Shown here: positions 1 through 8,177 of the stretch, piece after piece | Numbering within the stretch: the first letter of the stretch is position 1 | Layout: each line of letters begins with the position of its first letter | NCBI RefSeq assembly: GCF_000718165.1 | Contig: NZ_JOEY01000015.1 | Location: forward strand, 124,001 to 188,000 | Direction of reading: 5' to 3' | Source of the DNA: Streptomyces fulvoviolaceus | Lineage (GTDB): Bacteria > Actinomycetota > Actinomycetes > Streptomycetales > Streptomycetaceae | Length of the DNA: 64,000 nucleotides | Program-made: the position numbers and the translations under genes | Notes under the pieces: model-generated | What the model was told of the DNA's origin: nothing | Databases searched by the model: none | The model's input: the letters and a program-made list of their open reading frames with translations, nothing else

Positions 1-601
1 TCGACAGGAAGATGCCCGTGTTGTTGTCCATGCCGGGCTCGTGCTGGGCCCAGGCGAGGTAGCGGCTGCCGCGGTGGGTGAAGGTGGTGGCGTCCAGGGA
101 GAAGGTCTCCCAGGCCGTCTTGAGCTGGCCCTTCTCCGTCCAACTCCCCTTGAAGGGATCGGCGTTGGCGTTCTCCAGGACCCAGATGCGGATGTCCCAC
201 ACGCTCTCGGCGGGCGCGGAGGCGAAGTAGATGTACCACTTGCCGCCGATGCGATGGATCTCCGGCGCCCAGATGTGCGCGCCCATGGGACCGGTCGCAT
301 GCTTGGTCCAGATGACCGACTCGGCAGCGGTGGCGAGGCCGTTCAGGGTGCGGGAGCGGCGCAGGATGATCCGGTCGTACTCGGGGGCGGTGGCCGTGAA
401 GTAGTAGTGACCGTCGGCGTGACGGTGGATGTGCGGGTCGGCCCGGTTGCGGACGAGCGGGTTCACGTACGGCGGCGCTTTCGGGGTCGGGGCGGCGTGG
501 GCGATACCGGGGGTGGCCGCCGCCAGGGCGCCCGCGGCCAGGGCACCCTTCAGCAGCAGCCTGCGGTGTGGATCTCGGGGGACGTCGTTGTCGCGGCTCA
601 T
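1..601 (-). CDS. secreted GH43 family glycosidase, partial (C-terminus outside window)
   Basis: A family 43 glycoside hydrolase that should cleave arabinose or xylose units from plant polysaccharide outside the cell. Only the first 200 residues are present; the gene runs off the left edge. The N-terminus is a twin-arginine signal (PHRRLLLKGALAAG) with a likely cut near AHA. The mature protein begins with a GH43 first blade, RNRADPHIHRHADGHYYF, whose Asp after RA is the usual general-base position. A second family signature, IWAPEIHRIGGKWYIYFA, follows. The catalytic acid is not in the window, so activity cannot be confirmed. The ATG at 601 is chosen because the signal peptide begins there. 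It diverges from the gene at 798 across about 200 bp that holds a LacI-like palindrome. Arabinofuranosidase or arabinanase are equally possible calls. Confidence 0.82.
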   Translation of the reverse strand, partial: MSRDNDVPRDPHRRLLLKGALAAGALAAATPGIAHAAPTPKAPPYVNPLVRNRADPHIHRHADGHYYFTATAPEYDRIILRRSRTLNGLATAAESVIWTKHATGPMGAHIWAPEIHRIGGKWYIYFASAPAESVWDIRIWVLENANADPFKGSWTEKGQLKTAWETFSLDATTFTHRGSRYLAWAQHEPGMDNNTGIFLS

Positions 602-730
602 GCGGACTGCCTCTCGGGGGTGGGGTGTCCTGAGAGCGATGTTCGATATTGAGAACATCTGTCGTTTTTCCGAACGCCGAAAAGGTAAGGGCGGGGAACG
701 GGGAGGTCAACGGGTTGGACGGGACTGCTA

Positions 731-742
731 GAGAGCGCTTTC
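731..742. promoter_or_regulatory. LacI-type operator-like palindrome
   Basis: GAGAGCGCTTTC is one base from the perfect palindrome GAAAGCGCTTTC. It lies in the divergent intergenic region between the GH43 gene (start 601) and the surface protein gene (start 798). LacI/GalR proteins use palindromes with a central CG, and three such regulators are encoded nearby, but which one would bind is unknown. Confidence 0.35.
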
Positions 743-797
743 CAGATGGGTACAGCTTTTCTGTTATCCATCGGCCGTCCGGAGCGTCTCCCATGAC

Positions 798-2903
798 GTG
801 CGCAGCCATACCCACAAGACAGCAGCAGCCGCCGGTGCCCTGGCAGCGGTCGCCTTCCTGGTCACCGCTCCCCCGGCGGTGGCCGCCGGCGCCCGGGACG
901 TCACGGCCGACGTGCTGGCGGACCGGGACGTGACGCTGACCGGCGACACGGTGATCACGGTTCCGTCCGGGACGACGACGTACGACGGCGTGTTCCGCGG
1001 CGAGGGCACGCTCACCGTGCGCGGCAGCGGGACGCTGGTCCTGACCAAGGACAGCGACTTCACGCTGCCGAAGTCCCGGCAGGGGCAGCAGGTGTCGATC
1101 CCGGGCGGCAACCACCCGTACGTCACCACGAGCAACCCCGACCCGCCGGCGATCACGGTCGAGCGCGGGGCGACCCTCCAGTACGGCAACGGCGGCACGA
1201 CCGGGCTGATCGGCCACTTCCCGTACAACACCCCGGCGTTCCGGCTCAACCAGGACAACATCCGGGTCGACGGCACCCTGCGGCTGTCGCTCAAGAACGT
1301 GGGCTACAACCTGGGCACGATCAGCGGCTCGGGCCTCCTGACCCAGCCCCGCTTCCTCTGGGGCACCTGGGACCTGTCGGGCACCCACTCCTTCTCCGGG
1401 GTGATCGACAACGGCACGCAGGTGAACGCCGGACGGCCGGAGTTCGCGACCTCGTTGCCCAACGTCCGCAAGGTCCTCAACCAGGGCACCTGGACCGTGG
1501 ACACCCCACTGGGCCAGACCGTCACCCAGCGCATGGACTTCTACCAGCGCGAGTACGGCAGTGACATCAACGTCCAGTCCCGGCCCGGCAGCAAGGTCGT
1601 CCTGACCGGGCAGTACAGCTGGTCGAACCAGGGTGGCGACACCAACCCCTCGCTCAGCGACCCCGCCCTGAACTGGACACCGGCCAACAAGAACGTCAAC
1701 AAGCGCGGCACCAACATCAAGGGCGCCAACGTCCAGTGGGGCGACGGCACCACGCACAAGATCTTCATGCCGGGCACCGCCGAGACCGTCTACATCAACC
1801 TGCTTGCGGCGCGCTCCCGTTCACTGCTCACGTTCGACTACAACGGCCCGGTGACGCTGGGCGCCCCCATCGGCGGCGGCAGGTTCCACGACACGCTGGC
1901 CGCGCCGGGAGCCGGGGACATCGTCATCGCCGGGACACGTGGGAATGACGTCACCTTCGCGGCCGTCCAGTACTACAACGGCTCGACGACGGTCGAGAAG
2001 GGCGCCGTGCTGCGGCTGGGCAGCGGCAAGTCGGGCGGCGACGGCGGGCTGTACACCGGGGGCGACCTCTACAAGGTCGTGAACAACGGCTCGCTGGTGC
2101 TGAACAACACGGGCAAGGCCCTTTCCCTGCCCCGGATCAGCGGCAGCGGATCGCTCACCCAGGCGGGCGCCGCGACGACGACCCTGACGGGGAGCGCGGT
2201 GTCGTACACGGGCACGACGACGGTCAGCAAGGGCACCCTCGCGCTGCGGCAGGGAGCAACTCTCAGCCGCAGCAAGGCCATTCGGCTCACCTCGTCCGGC
2301 TCGCGCCTCGACGCCGGTACGGCGGGCCTGCGGGTGGCGACCACGACCTCGCTGAGCGGCAAGGGCACGGTGAAGGGCGCGGTCACGAACGACGGCGTGG
2401 TCGCGGGCGGTCTCACCGTCTCCGGCGCCTACACGCAGAGCGCGAAGGGTGAACTCGTCCTGCGGGACCGGCCGTTGAAGGTGACCGGCGCGGTACGGCT
2501 GGCCGGTGACCTCGACCTGTCGGCCGCCGGGACCGATCCGGCCCGCAGGATCACCGTGCTGAACCACACGGGGAGTTCGAAGACCACCGGCACGTTCACC
2601 GGCCTGAAGCAGGGCGCGAAGCTGAAGCTCGCCGACACGACGTACCGGATCAGCTACCGGGGCGGCGACGGCAACGACGTCGTCCTGACCGCCGCCACCG
2701 CGAGCCCGTCGCCGTCCGCCACCCGGAGCACGGAGTCGTCCGGGGCCGTGGCCGCCGACACGCGGATCGAGAACACCGCGAGCAGTGGGCTCGGTTGGTG
2801 GCCGTACGTCCTCTCCGTCGGCCTGCTCCTCGGCCTCGTGGTCCCGGCGACACTGCACCGGCGCAGCTCGCGGCGCGGGGGTGGACGCCACGCGGCCCAC
2901 TGA
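798..2903 (+). CDS. secreted, membrane-anchored protein with autotransporter-type beta-strand repeats
   Basis: A 701-residue exported protein of unknown role. It has a signal peptide (residues 1-30, ending PPAVAAGA) and then a long Gly/Thr/Ser-rich region of short beta strands. Phrases such as GEGTLTVRGSGTLVLT, YYNGSTTVEKGAVLRLGSG and VSYTGTTTVSKGTLALRQG match the repeat style of passenger-associated beta-strand (PATR) segments, which fold as a beta-helix. Near the C-terminus there is a Pro/Ser/Thr-rich linker, one membrane helix (WWPYVLSVGLLLGLVVPATL) and a basic tail, so the protein probably stays on the cell surface; no LPXTG motif is visible. The GTG start is preceded by GGAG at 781-784; an ATG at 793 is in another frame. 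Its position beside a GH43 enzyme suggests, but does not prove, a part in polysaccharide binding or cleavage. Confidence 0.65.
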   Translation: MRSHTHKTAAAAGALAAVAFLVTAPPAVAAGARDVTADVLADRDVTLTGDTVITVPSGTTTYDGVFRGEGTLTVRGSGTLVLTKDSDFTLPKSRQGQQVSIPGGNHPYVTTSNPDPPAITVERGATLQYGNGGTTGLIGHFPYNTPAFRLNQDNIRVDGTLRLSLKNVGYNLGTISGSGLLTQPRFLWGTWDLSGTHSFSGVIDNGTQVNAGRPEFATSLPNVRKVLNQGTWTVDTPLGQTVTQRMDFYQREYGSDINVQSRPGSKVVLTGQYSWSNQGGDTNPSLSDPALNWTPANKNVNKRGTNIKGANVQWGDGTTHKIFMPGTAETVYINLLAARSRSLLTFDYNGPVTLGAPIGGGRFHDTLAAPGAGDIVIAGTRGNDVTFAAVQYYNGSTTVEKGAVLRLGSGKSGGDGGLYTGGDLYKVVNNGSLVLNNTGKALSLPRISGSGSLTQAGAATTTLTGSAVSYTGTTTVSKGTLALRQGATLSRSKAIRLTSSGSRLDAGTAGLRVATTTSLSGKGTVKGAVTNDGVVAGGLTVSGAYTQSAKGELVLRDRPLKVTGAVRLAGDLDLSAAGTDPARRITVLNHTGSSKTTGTFTGLKQGAKLKLADTTYRISYRGGDGNDVVLTAATASPSPSATRSTESSGAVAADTRIENTASSGLGWWPYVLSVGLLLGLVVPATLHRRSSRRGGGRHAAH

Positions 2904-2906
2904 TCA

Positions 2907-4019
2907 TCACCGACCGCTCGGCGCCTCCGGAAACCCCAGCCGCGGGGCCAGCGCACGCGCCTCCGCCGCCCACCCCGCGAGGAACGCGAGCGCCGACCCC
3001 CGTTCCCGGTAGCGGAGTTCGGCGGACACCGTGCGCCCGCCGCCGTAGTCGAGCTGCTCCTCGCCCGCGTGGGCCAGCATCAGCGCGGTGAGCCAGTCGT
3101 ACTTCACGGCCGAGGCGCACACGGCGAGTCGTACGAGGTTCTCGTCGCCCTTCCAGCCGCTCCCCCGCAGCCCGTGCAGATAGGCGTCGTAGGCGTCCGC
3201 CGCGTACGAGGGCAGCCGGGCGGCCGGGACGAACAGGTCGAAGACGGAGTCGGGGAGGTAGTTGCCGAGGTCCTCGCCGAGGGCGCCGTCGCCGGTGAAC
3301 GCCCAGTCGTACAGGACGCTGTCCGGGCCGTCGGAGCGGACGTTGGCGGGCCACTGGTCGAGATGGCTCAGGGTGCGCGGCAGGGTCTCCATGATCTGGA
3401 GGAACCACTCGCGGTCGTGGTGGAGGCGGACCATGTCGCGGCGCAGGCCGTCGGGGAAGTGGTCGCGGACCAGGGGCTGTTGCCAGGCCTCGTCCTCGTC
3501 GAGGAGGTCCTGGCCGAGGGTGTTGCTGTCGACGTACTGGCGCAGGAAGCGGTGCGAGAGCCATGGCTCGTCGGCTATATGGGCATTCCCTTGTGCCGCC
3601 CCCAGTCGACGGGCGTGCTCGATGTGCCGGGCGAGCGGCCAGCGGGTGGCCGGCTCACCGCGGACGTGCTCCAGCCACAGCGCCACGTCCCCGTCGGACC
3701 GTTCGACACAGGCGAGCAGCTCGGGCGCGCGGATGCCGTACGGCTGCCAGAGCTGTGCGAGGCCGGACGCGTAGACATCGGCCTCGCGCCGCCAGTAGTT
3801 CCAGTGCCGGGGGGCGTCCGAGGCGGCCCAGCGCCCGGTGGCCTCCTTGTTGCGGGTGAGCACCTTCAGGACGGCCTCGCGGTCGCCTGCGGTGACGCTC
3901 CAGACGCCGCCGGTGACGCCGTTCTTCGGGTTGTGGGTCAGGGATGTCAGGAGGGCGGGTCCGGTGCAGGGGCCGAGGACCTCACCCGCCTCGGCGAACA
4001 CGACATCGGTGTCAGGCAT
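2907..4019 (-). CDS. aminoglycoside phosphotransferase (APH)-fold kinase
   Basis: A 370-residue protein of the APH/choline-kinase superfamily. The catalytic loop is HLDQWPANV (Brenner-type HxDxxxxN) and the metal-binding segment follows as YDWAFTGDGALGEDLGNY. The N-lobe has a plausible ATP-binding beta-hairpin (GGVWSVTAGDREAVLKVL) with the Lys. The substrate cannot be told; members act on aminoglycosides, macrolides, homoserine or choline, and many Streptomyces members have no known substrate. The gene looks leaderless: TAACCT on the minus strand (4026-4031) lies just before the ATG. It converges with the surface protein gene, with only 3 bp between the stops. Confidence 0.75.
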   Translation of the reverse strand: MPDTDVVFAEAGEVLGPCTGPALLTSLTHNPKNGVTGGVWSVTAGDREAVLKVLTRNKEATGRWAASDAPRHWNYWRREADVYASGLAQLWQPYGIRAPELLACVERSDGDVALWLEHVRGEPATRWPLARHIEHARRLGAAQGNAHIADEPWLSHRFLRQYVDSNTLGQDLLDEDEAWQQPLVRDHFPDGLRRDMVRLHHDREWFLQIMETLPRTLSHLDQWPANVRSDGPDSVLYDWAFTGDGALGEDLGNYLPDSVFDLFVPAARLPSYAADAYDAYLHGLRGSGWKGDENLVRLAVCASAVKYDWLTALMLAHAGEEQLDYGGGRTVSAELRYRERGSALAFLAGWAAEARALAPRLGFPEAPSGR

Positions 4020-4107
4020 GGACCGAGGTTAGTTCCACATGCTGGCCGCGACGTTCACGTTTTGGACCAATACGGCCTTCTCCCACCCCTTCGATTAGCG
4101 TCGTGGC
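4020..4107. promoter_or_regulatory. divergent leaderless promoters
   Basis: Short region between the divergent kinase gene and mmuM. A minus-strand TAACCT box (4026-4031) and a plus-strand TAGCGT box (4096-4101) each sit 6-7 nt from their start codons. Neither gene has a Shine-Dalgarno sequence, which fits leaderless transcripts. The -35 elements are not clear. Confidence 0.45.
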
Positions 4108-5034
4108 ATGACCAGCGACACCACCCTCAGCCTCGCCGAAGCGCTCGCCGCCGGGGCCGTCGTCCTCGACGGCGGCATGTCCAACCAGCTCGCGTCCGCC
4201 GGGCACGACCTGAGCGACGAGCTGTGGTCGGCGCGGCTGCTCATGGAGCGGCCCGAGGCGATCACCGAGGCGCACCTCGCCTACTTCGAGGCGGGCGCGG
4301 ACGTGGCGATCACGTCCAGCTACCAGGCCACCTTCGAGGGCTTCGCCAAGCGCGGGATCGAGCGGGAGCAAGCCGCCGAACTCCTCGCCCAGAGTGTCGA
4401 GTTGGCGCGGGAGGCGGCACGGCAGGCCCACGCCAAGGGTGTCACGCGGCCGCTGTGGGTGGCCGCGTCGGTCGGCCCGTACGGGGCGATGCTCGCGGAC
4501 GGCTCCGAGTACCGGGGCCGCTACGGACTGAGCGTCGCCGAGCTGGAGGCCTTCCATCGACCGCGCCTGGAGGTGCTGGCCGCGGCCGGTCCCGATGTCC
4601 TCGCGCTGGAGACGGTCCCCGACGCCGACGAGGCCGAGGCGCTGCTGCGGGCGGTGCGCGGGCTCGGGGTGCCGGCCTGGCTGTCGTACTCCGTCGCGGG
4701 CGACCGCACCCGTGCCGGTCAGCCGCTGGAGGAGGCGTTCGCCCTGGCGGCCGAGGCGGACGAGGTCATCGCGGTCGGCGTGAACTGCTGCGTCCCCGAG
4801 GACGTGGACGGCGCGATCGAGACCGCCGCCCGCGTCACCGGCAAGCCGGTCGTCGTCTACCCCAACAGCGGCGAGGCCTGGAACGCCGAGGCCCGCGCCT
4901 GGGAAGGCAGCTCCACCTTCGCCCCCGAGGAGGTACGGGGCTGGCACGCGTCCGGCGCCCGGCTGATCGGCGGCTGCTGCCGGGTGGGACCGGAGGCGAT
5001 CACGTCGATCGCCGGGACGCTGAGGGCGGCGTAA
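4108..5034 (+). CDS. mmuM: homocysteine S-methyltransferase
   Basis: A 308-residue cytosolic enzyme that moves a methyl group from S-methylmethionine (or SAM) to homocysteine to make methionine. It shows the family's zinc site: GVNCC in the middle and GGCCRVGP near the C-terminus supply the three Cys ligands. It also has the N-terminal substrate segment VVLDGGMSNQL and the ITSSYQATFEGF strand. Its length is normal for the family. There is no SD before the ATG and a TAGCGT box at 4096-4101, so it is likely leaderless. It stands alone between the kinase and a LacI regulator and has no visible link to either. Confidence in the family is high; the methyl donor is inferred. Confidence 0.92.
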   Translation: MTSDTTLSLAEALAAGAVVLDGGMSNQLASAGHDLSDELWSARLLMERPEAITEAHLAYFEAGADVAITSSYQATFEGFAKRGIEREQAAELLAQSVELAREAARQAHAKGVTRPLWVAASVGPYGAMLADGSEYRGRYGLSVAELEAFHRPRLEVLAAAGPDVLALETVPDADEAEALLRAVRGLGVPAWLSYSVAGDRTRAGQPLEEAFALAAEADEVIAVGVNCCVPEDVDGAIETAARVTGKPVVVYPNSGEAWNAEARAWEGSSTFAPEEVRGWHASGARLIGGCCRVGPEAITSIAGTLRAA

Positions 5035-5079
5035 AACAGAGCGGCTCCACAAGGGCAAGCCCGCACGGTGCCGGAAACC

Positions 5080-5096
5080 CTCGGCTGACCGCCGAG
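5080..5096 (+). terminator. weak stem-loop after mmuM
   Basis: CTCGGC-TGACC-GCCGAG gives a 6-bp stem with a 5-nt loop 46 bp after the mmuM stop. There is no T-run, as is common in Streptomyces. The evidence is modest. Confidence 0.3.
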
Positions 5097-5155
5097 TAAG
5101 CAGAGTCCTGCCGCTTCTCTCGTCCCCGCCTCCCCGCCCTGCTAGCCTCCGCATC

Positions 5156-5169
5156 GGGAACCGGTTTCC
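5156..5169. promoter_or_regulatory. LacI operator upstream of the first lacI-type gene
   Basis: GGGAACCGGTTTCC is a near-perfect palindrome around AACCGGTT, 63 bp before the chosen start of the LacI-type gene. Read on the other strand it matches the site at the 3' end of the same gene (6281-6294) at 13 of 14 bases. Autoregulation is the simplest reading. Confidence 0.6.
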
Positions 5170-5231
5170 ACCCATGTTGCCGCAGTTCCCGAGGGGTGGG
5201 CGACACAGCCCGGGGAGAGGGGCGGCAGGTC

Positions 5232-6296
5232 ATGACGAGGAAGAGCGAGGACACCAGCCGGAGCACCATCCGGGACGTGGCGACCCGCGCCGGGGTCTCC
5301 GCGTCCACGGTGTCGCGAGTGCTGGGCGGGGAGTACCCGGTGAGTACGGCGACCCGTACACGCGTGATGCGGGCGGTGCGCGACCTGGACTACGTCGCCG
5401 ACGCCCGCGCCAAGGCGATCGCGGGCGTCGGGACGCCCACGCTGGCGTTCGTCCTGGAGGACATCACCGGGCCGTCGTTCGCGCTGATGGCGCACGGTGT
5501 GGAGCGCGAGGCGACGCGGCTCGGCCATCTGTGTCTGGTGTGCAGCACGGAGGGCGACGTCGAGCACGAGCTGGAGTTCGTGGAGATGATGCGCGCCCAG
5601 CGGGCCGCCGCCGTGATCCTGGTCGGCGGCGCCGCGGACACCGTCGAGTACCGCGAGCGCACCCGCCGTATGGCCGACTCCCTGGCCTCCGCCGGCTCCC
5701 GCCTGGTGCTGTGCGGCCGCCCGCCGCTGGGCCCGGGGGCACCCGTGACGGTCATCGAGTACGACAACGAGGGCGGCGCCTTCGCCCTGGTCTCCCACGT
5801 CCTGGCACAGGGCCACCGGCGTGTCCTGTTCCTCGGTGGCAAGGCGGACCACACCACCGCGCAGGGCCGCGAGCGCGGCTATCTGGCCGCGCACCGCGCC
5901 CGCGGTCTGGAACCCGATCCCGCACTGGTCCTGAACGGCGACTTCACCCGCGACTCGGGCCACCGCCTGATGCGCCGAGCCCTGAAGGAGGGGCTGGAGT
6001 TCACGGCCGTGGTCGCCGCCACGGACATGGTCGCGGCGGGCGCCCTGACCGCCCTGCACGAGGCGGACCTGACCGTGCCGGGCGACATCTCGCTGGCCGG
6101 CTACGACGACATCCCCTTCGCCCGCGACCTGCACCCGGCGCTCACGACGGTCCACGTCCCCTACGAGGAACTGGGCCGCCTCGCCGTGCGCACCGTGCTG
6201 GGCCGCACGGCGGAGACCCCGGACGAGCATCTGCTGCTCGGCACGCACGTGGTGGTGCGGAACTCGGTGGCGAAAACCCCGGAAACCGGTTCCTGA
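5232..6296 (+). CDS. LacI-family transcriptional regulator (first)
   Basis: A 354-residue DNA-binding repressor. The N-terminal helix-turn-helix is STIRDVATRAGVSASTVSRV, followed by the hinge segment and a periplasmic-binding-protein-like sugar domain (to NSVAKTPETGS). The typical second half, AGYDDIPFARDLHPALTTV, is intact. ATG at 5232 is preferred over an in-frame GTG at 5196 because GGAGAGG sits 11 nt before it and the family normally starts close to the helix-turn-helix. AACCGGTT palindromes lie both upstream and across its stop codon. It is clearly paralogous to the regulator at 19509. It probably controls the polysaccharide genes around it, since similar palindromes precede the operon that starts at 17560. 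The effector sugar is unknown. Confidence 0.88.
   Translation: MTRKSEDTSRSTIRDVATRAGVSASTVSRVLGGEYPVSTATRTRVMRAVRDLDYVADARAKAIAGVGTPTLAFVLEDITGPSFALMAHGVEREATRLGHLCLVCSTEGDVEHELEFVEMMRAQRAAAVILVGGAADTVEYRERTRRMADSLASAGSRLVLCGRPPLGPGAPVTVIEYDNEGGAFALVSHVLAQGHRRVLFLGGKADHTTAQGRERGYLAAHRARGLEPDPALVLNGDFTRDSGHRLMRRALKEGLEFTAVVAATDMVAAGALTALHEADLTVPGDISLAGYDDIPFARDLHPALTTVHVPYEELGRLAVRTVLGRTAETPDEHLLLGTHVVVRNSVAKTPETGS
6281..6294. promoter_or_regulatory. AACCGGTT operator overlapping the end of the lacI-type gene
   Basis: GGAAACCGGTTCCT covers the last codons and the stop codon of the regulator. It is an inverted copy of the upstream site (13 of 14 bases). The two sites are about 1.1 kb apart, so DNA looping by a tetrameric or paired dimer is possible. 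It also lies upstream of nothing transcribed rightward, which makes a simple promoter operator unlikely. Confidence 0.5.
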
Positions 6297-6323
6297 GCGG
6301 ACCTGGTGAAGTCGGCTGCGGAA

Positions 6324-6402
6324 CCGCGCCCCGTAAGGGGCGCGGGGCTGTATCGATATGCGGCTCCGCTGCGGGGCCCGACCAGCCCCCACCGGCCCGC
6401 GG
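6324..6402 (+). repeat. Streptomyces 3' intergenic repeat, copy 1, with terminator hairpin
   Basis: It starts with a perfect 9-bp stem (CCGCGCCCC, loop GTAA, GGGGCGCGG; 6324-6345). The shared body follows: GCTGTATCGATATGCGGCTC, then the CGACCAGCCCCCAC motif. Three more copies lie at 41443, 43582 and 55183. Here it separates two convergent genes, so a bidirectional terminator role is plausible. Confidence 0.7.
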
Positions 6403-6441
6403 TGGACGAACCGCATAACCAGCGGAGCGCTTGGGCCGCGG

Positions 6442-8037
6442 TCAGGTGCGGCGCACCGGGCCCGCCCGCCGCAGCCGCCGTACCACCGACCGCAGTTCCG
6501 CGGTCCGTGCCGGCCACCCCTCCGCGGGCTCCGACACGGGCGGGGTCTCCTGGACGCTCGCCTCGGCGGTCCACACCGCGAACTCTCGGTCCCGAGGGCC
6601 GGACACCGTGTGCGGCTCGCCCTTGCCGAAGATCCGCACCGGATGCGTGGCGTCCCAGCGCTGCCAGCCGGGGTCGCCGTCGACTGCGAAGCGCAGCCAC
6701 GCCGAGTGCATCGCCTCGGTCAGCTCCCGTGGAGCTCCGTCGCCGGCGAGCTTGGCCGACTCGGGCGCCTCACCGGTGTCGAAGACGAAGCCCAGCTCCA
6801 GGGCGTGGCACGCGCCGAGGTCGGGCCGCAGCGAGGGCCAGGCGAACTCGTAGACGTACGAGCTGTCCGGGCGGGCTTCTGCGAGGCGGTGCAGCGGGAG
6901 GCGCAGCAGGTGGTCGGTGACCATCTGGCCGACGATCTCGGCGGTGCCGACCCCGGGGTGCAGCGCGCGGTAGCCGCGGACGACCTCCTGGCCGCAGTGG
7001 CAGCGGGCCATGGCGCCGGCGAGGGCGACCGGACCCAGCCGGTCGACGCGTTCCAGCAGGCCGCCCGGCACCAGCCACAACCGGTACTCGTCGCTGGTCC
7101 AGCCCATCATCAGGTCGACACCCTTGGCCGCCTCCCCCTCGACGAGCGCCTCCAGGGGGTCCCGCGGGACGACGTCGCCGTCGACGACGATCCCGAACGT
7201 GGGCCCGCCGAGCACCGGGCTGCTGAGCTTGCCCACCTCGGCCTGGGTGCGCAGCAGCAGCTCGCGGTCGACGTCGGCGAAGGCCGCGGCGGTGGCGGGA
7301 ATCTTCAGCCGGGTCGCCATACGGCGCACCATCCGCCGCACCTTGTCGCGATCGTTCGCCTCGGGCGGCCCGCTCTGCAGCACCGCCCGCCGGAACAGGC
7401 CCTGCGCCTGCGGGGCGGCGAGCAGGGCGCCGATGCTGATCGCGCCGGCGGACTGGCCGAAGAGGGTGATCCGGTCGAGGTCGCCGCCGAAGGCCGCGAT
7501 CGACTCGTGGACCCACTGCAGGGCGGCGAGCTGGTCGCGCAGACCGGGGTTGGCGGGGGCGTCCGGGAACAGTCCGTAGCCCTCCACTCCCAGCCGGTAG
7601 TTGACCGAGACGAAGACGACGCCGTCACGGGCGAAGCCGTGCCCGTCGTACACGGGCACCGCCGAGGAGCCGCGGGTCAGGGCACCGCCGTGCAGCCACA
7701 CCATGACCGGGAGCCGGGCACCAGGGCCCGGCTCCGGAGTCCACACGTTCAGGTTGAGGCAGTCGTCGCCCGGCACGACCGGGTCGGACAGGTACTGCGC
7801 GAAGGCCTCGGAGTACGGCGGTTTCGGCGCCGTCGGCCCGAAGGCGCCCGCGTCGCGCACACCGTCCCAGGGCTCGGGCGGTACGGGCGGGCGGAACCTG
7901 CGGGGCCCGAAGGGCGGGGCCGCGTAGGGGATGCCCCGGAACACCGCGATTCCCTGCTCGTACCGGCCGCGTACGGCCCCGTACGGCGTCCCCACCACCG
8001 GGCCCGCGAGGCCCTCTGCCTGGTCTGCTGCCGTCAT
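6442..8037 (-). CDS. type-B carboxylesterase
   Basis: A 531-residue alpha/beta-hydrolase of the COesterase family that hydrolyses carboxylic esters. It has [16 protein letters not shown] near the start, the oxyanion segment [10 protein letters not shown], the nucleophile elbow [12 protein letters not shown] (Ser), and a later Glu and His region ([15 protein letters not shown]). No signal peptide is seen, so it is probably cytoplasmic, unusual if the substrate is an extracellular polysaccharide ester. ATG at 8037 is chosen; an in-frame GTG at 8058 adds seven residues, and GGGAGG lies between them. It is transcribed in the same direction as the lyase operon but is separated from it by 140 bp with a long inverted repeat, so it may have its own promoter. 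Confidence 0.85.
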   Translation of the reverse strand: MTAADQAEGLAGPVVGTPYGAVRGRYEQGIAVFRGIPYAAPPFGPRRFRPPVPPEPWDGVRDAGAFGPTAPKPPYSEAFAQYLSDPVVPGDDCLNLNVWTPEPGPGARLPVMVWLHGGALTRGSSAVPVYDGHGFARDGVVFVSVNYRLGVEGYGLFPDAPANPGLRDQLAALQWVHESIAAFGGDLDRITLFGQSAGAISIGALLAAPQAQGLFRRAVLQSGPPEANDRDKVRRMVRRMATRLKIPATAAAFADVDRELLLRTQAEVGKLSSPVLGGPTFGIVVDGDVVPRDPLEALVEGEAAKGVDLMMGWTSDEYRLWLVPGGLLERVDRLGPVALAGAMARCHCGQEVVRGYRALHPGVGTAEIVGQMVTDHLLRLPLHRLAEARPDSSYVYEFAWPSLRPDLGACHALELGFVFDTGEAPESAKLAGDGAPRELTEAMHSAWLRFAVDGDPGWQRWDATHPVRIFGKGEPHTVSGPRDREFAVWTAEASVQETPPVSEPAEGWPARTAELRSVVRRLRRAGPVRRT

Positions 8038-8056
8038 ACGCCCACCAGCCTCCCGC

Positions 8057-8125
8057 ACCGCGCTCGTGCACCGTGAACATCAGAGCACCACAAGGCCGCC
8101 GGGTATTCCGGCGCACGAGCGCGGT
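8057..8125. repeat. 13-bp inverted repeat pair with 43-bp spacer
   Basis: ACCGCGCTCGTGC at 8057-8069 and its exact reverse complement at 8113-8125 lie between the lyase gene and the esterase start. They could be two binding sites for one regulator or the stem of a large RNA hairpin ending the lyase operon or controlling the esterase. Confidence 0.6.
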
Positions 8126-8177
8126 TTACGGCCGTACGGGGGACGCGACTACGGGGCGTACCCGACCGGTCACGGAA

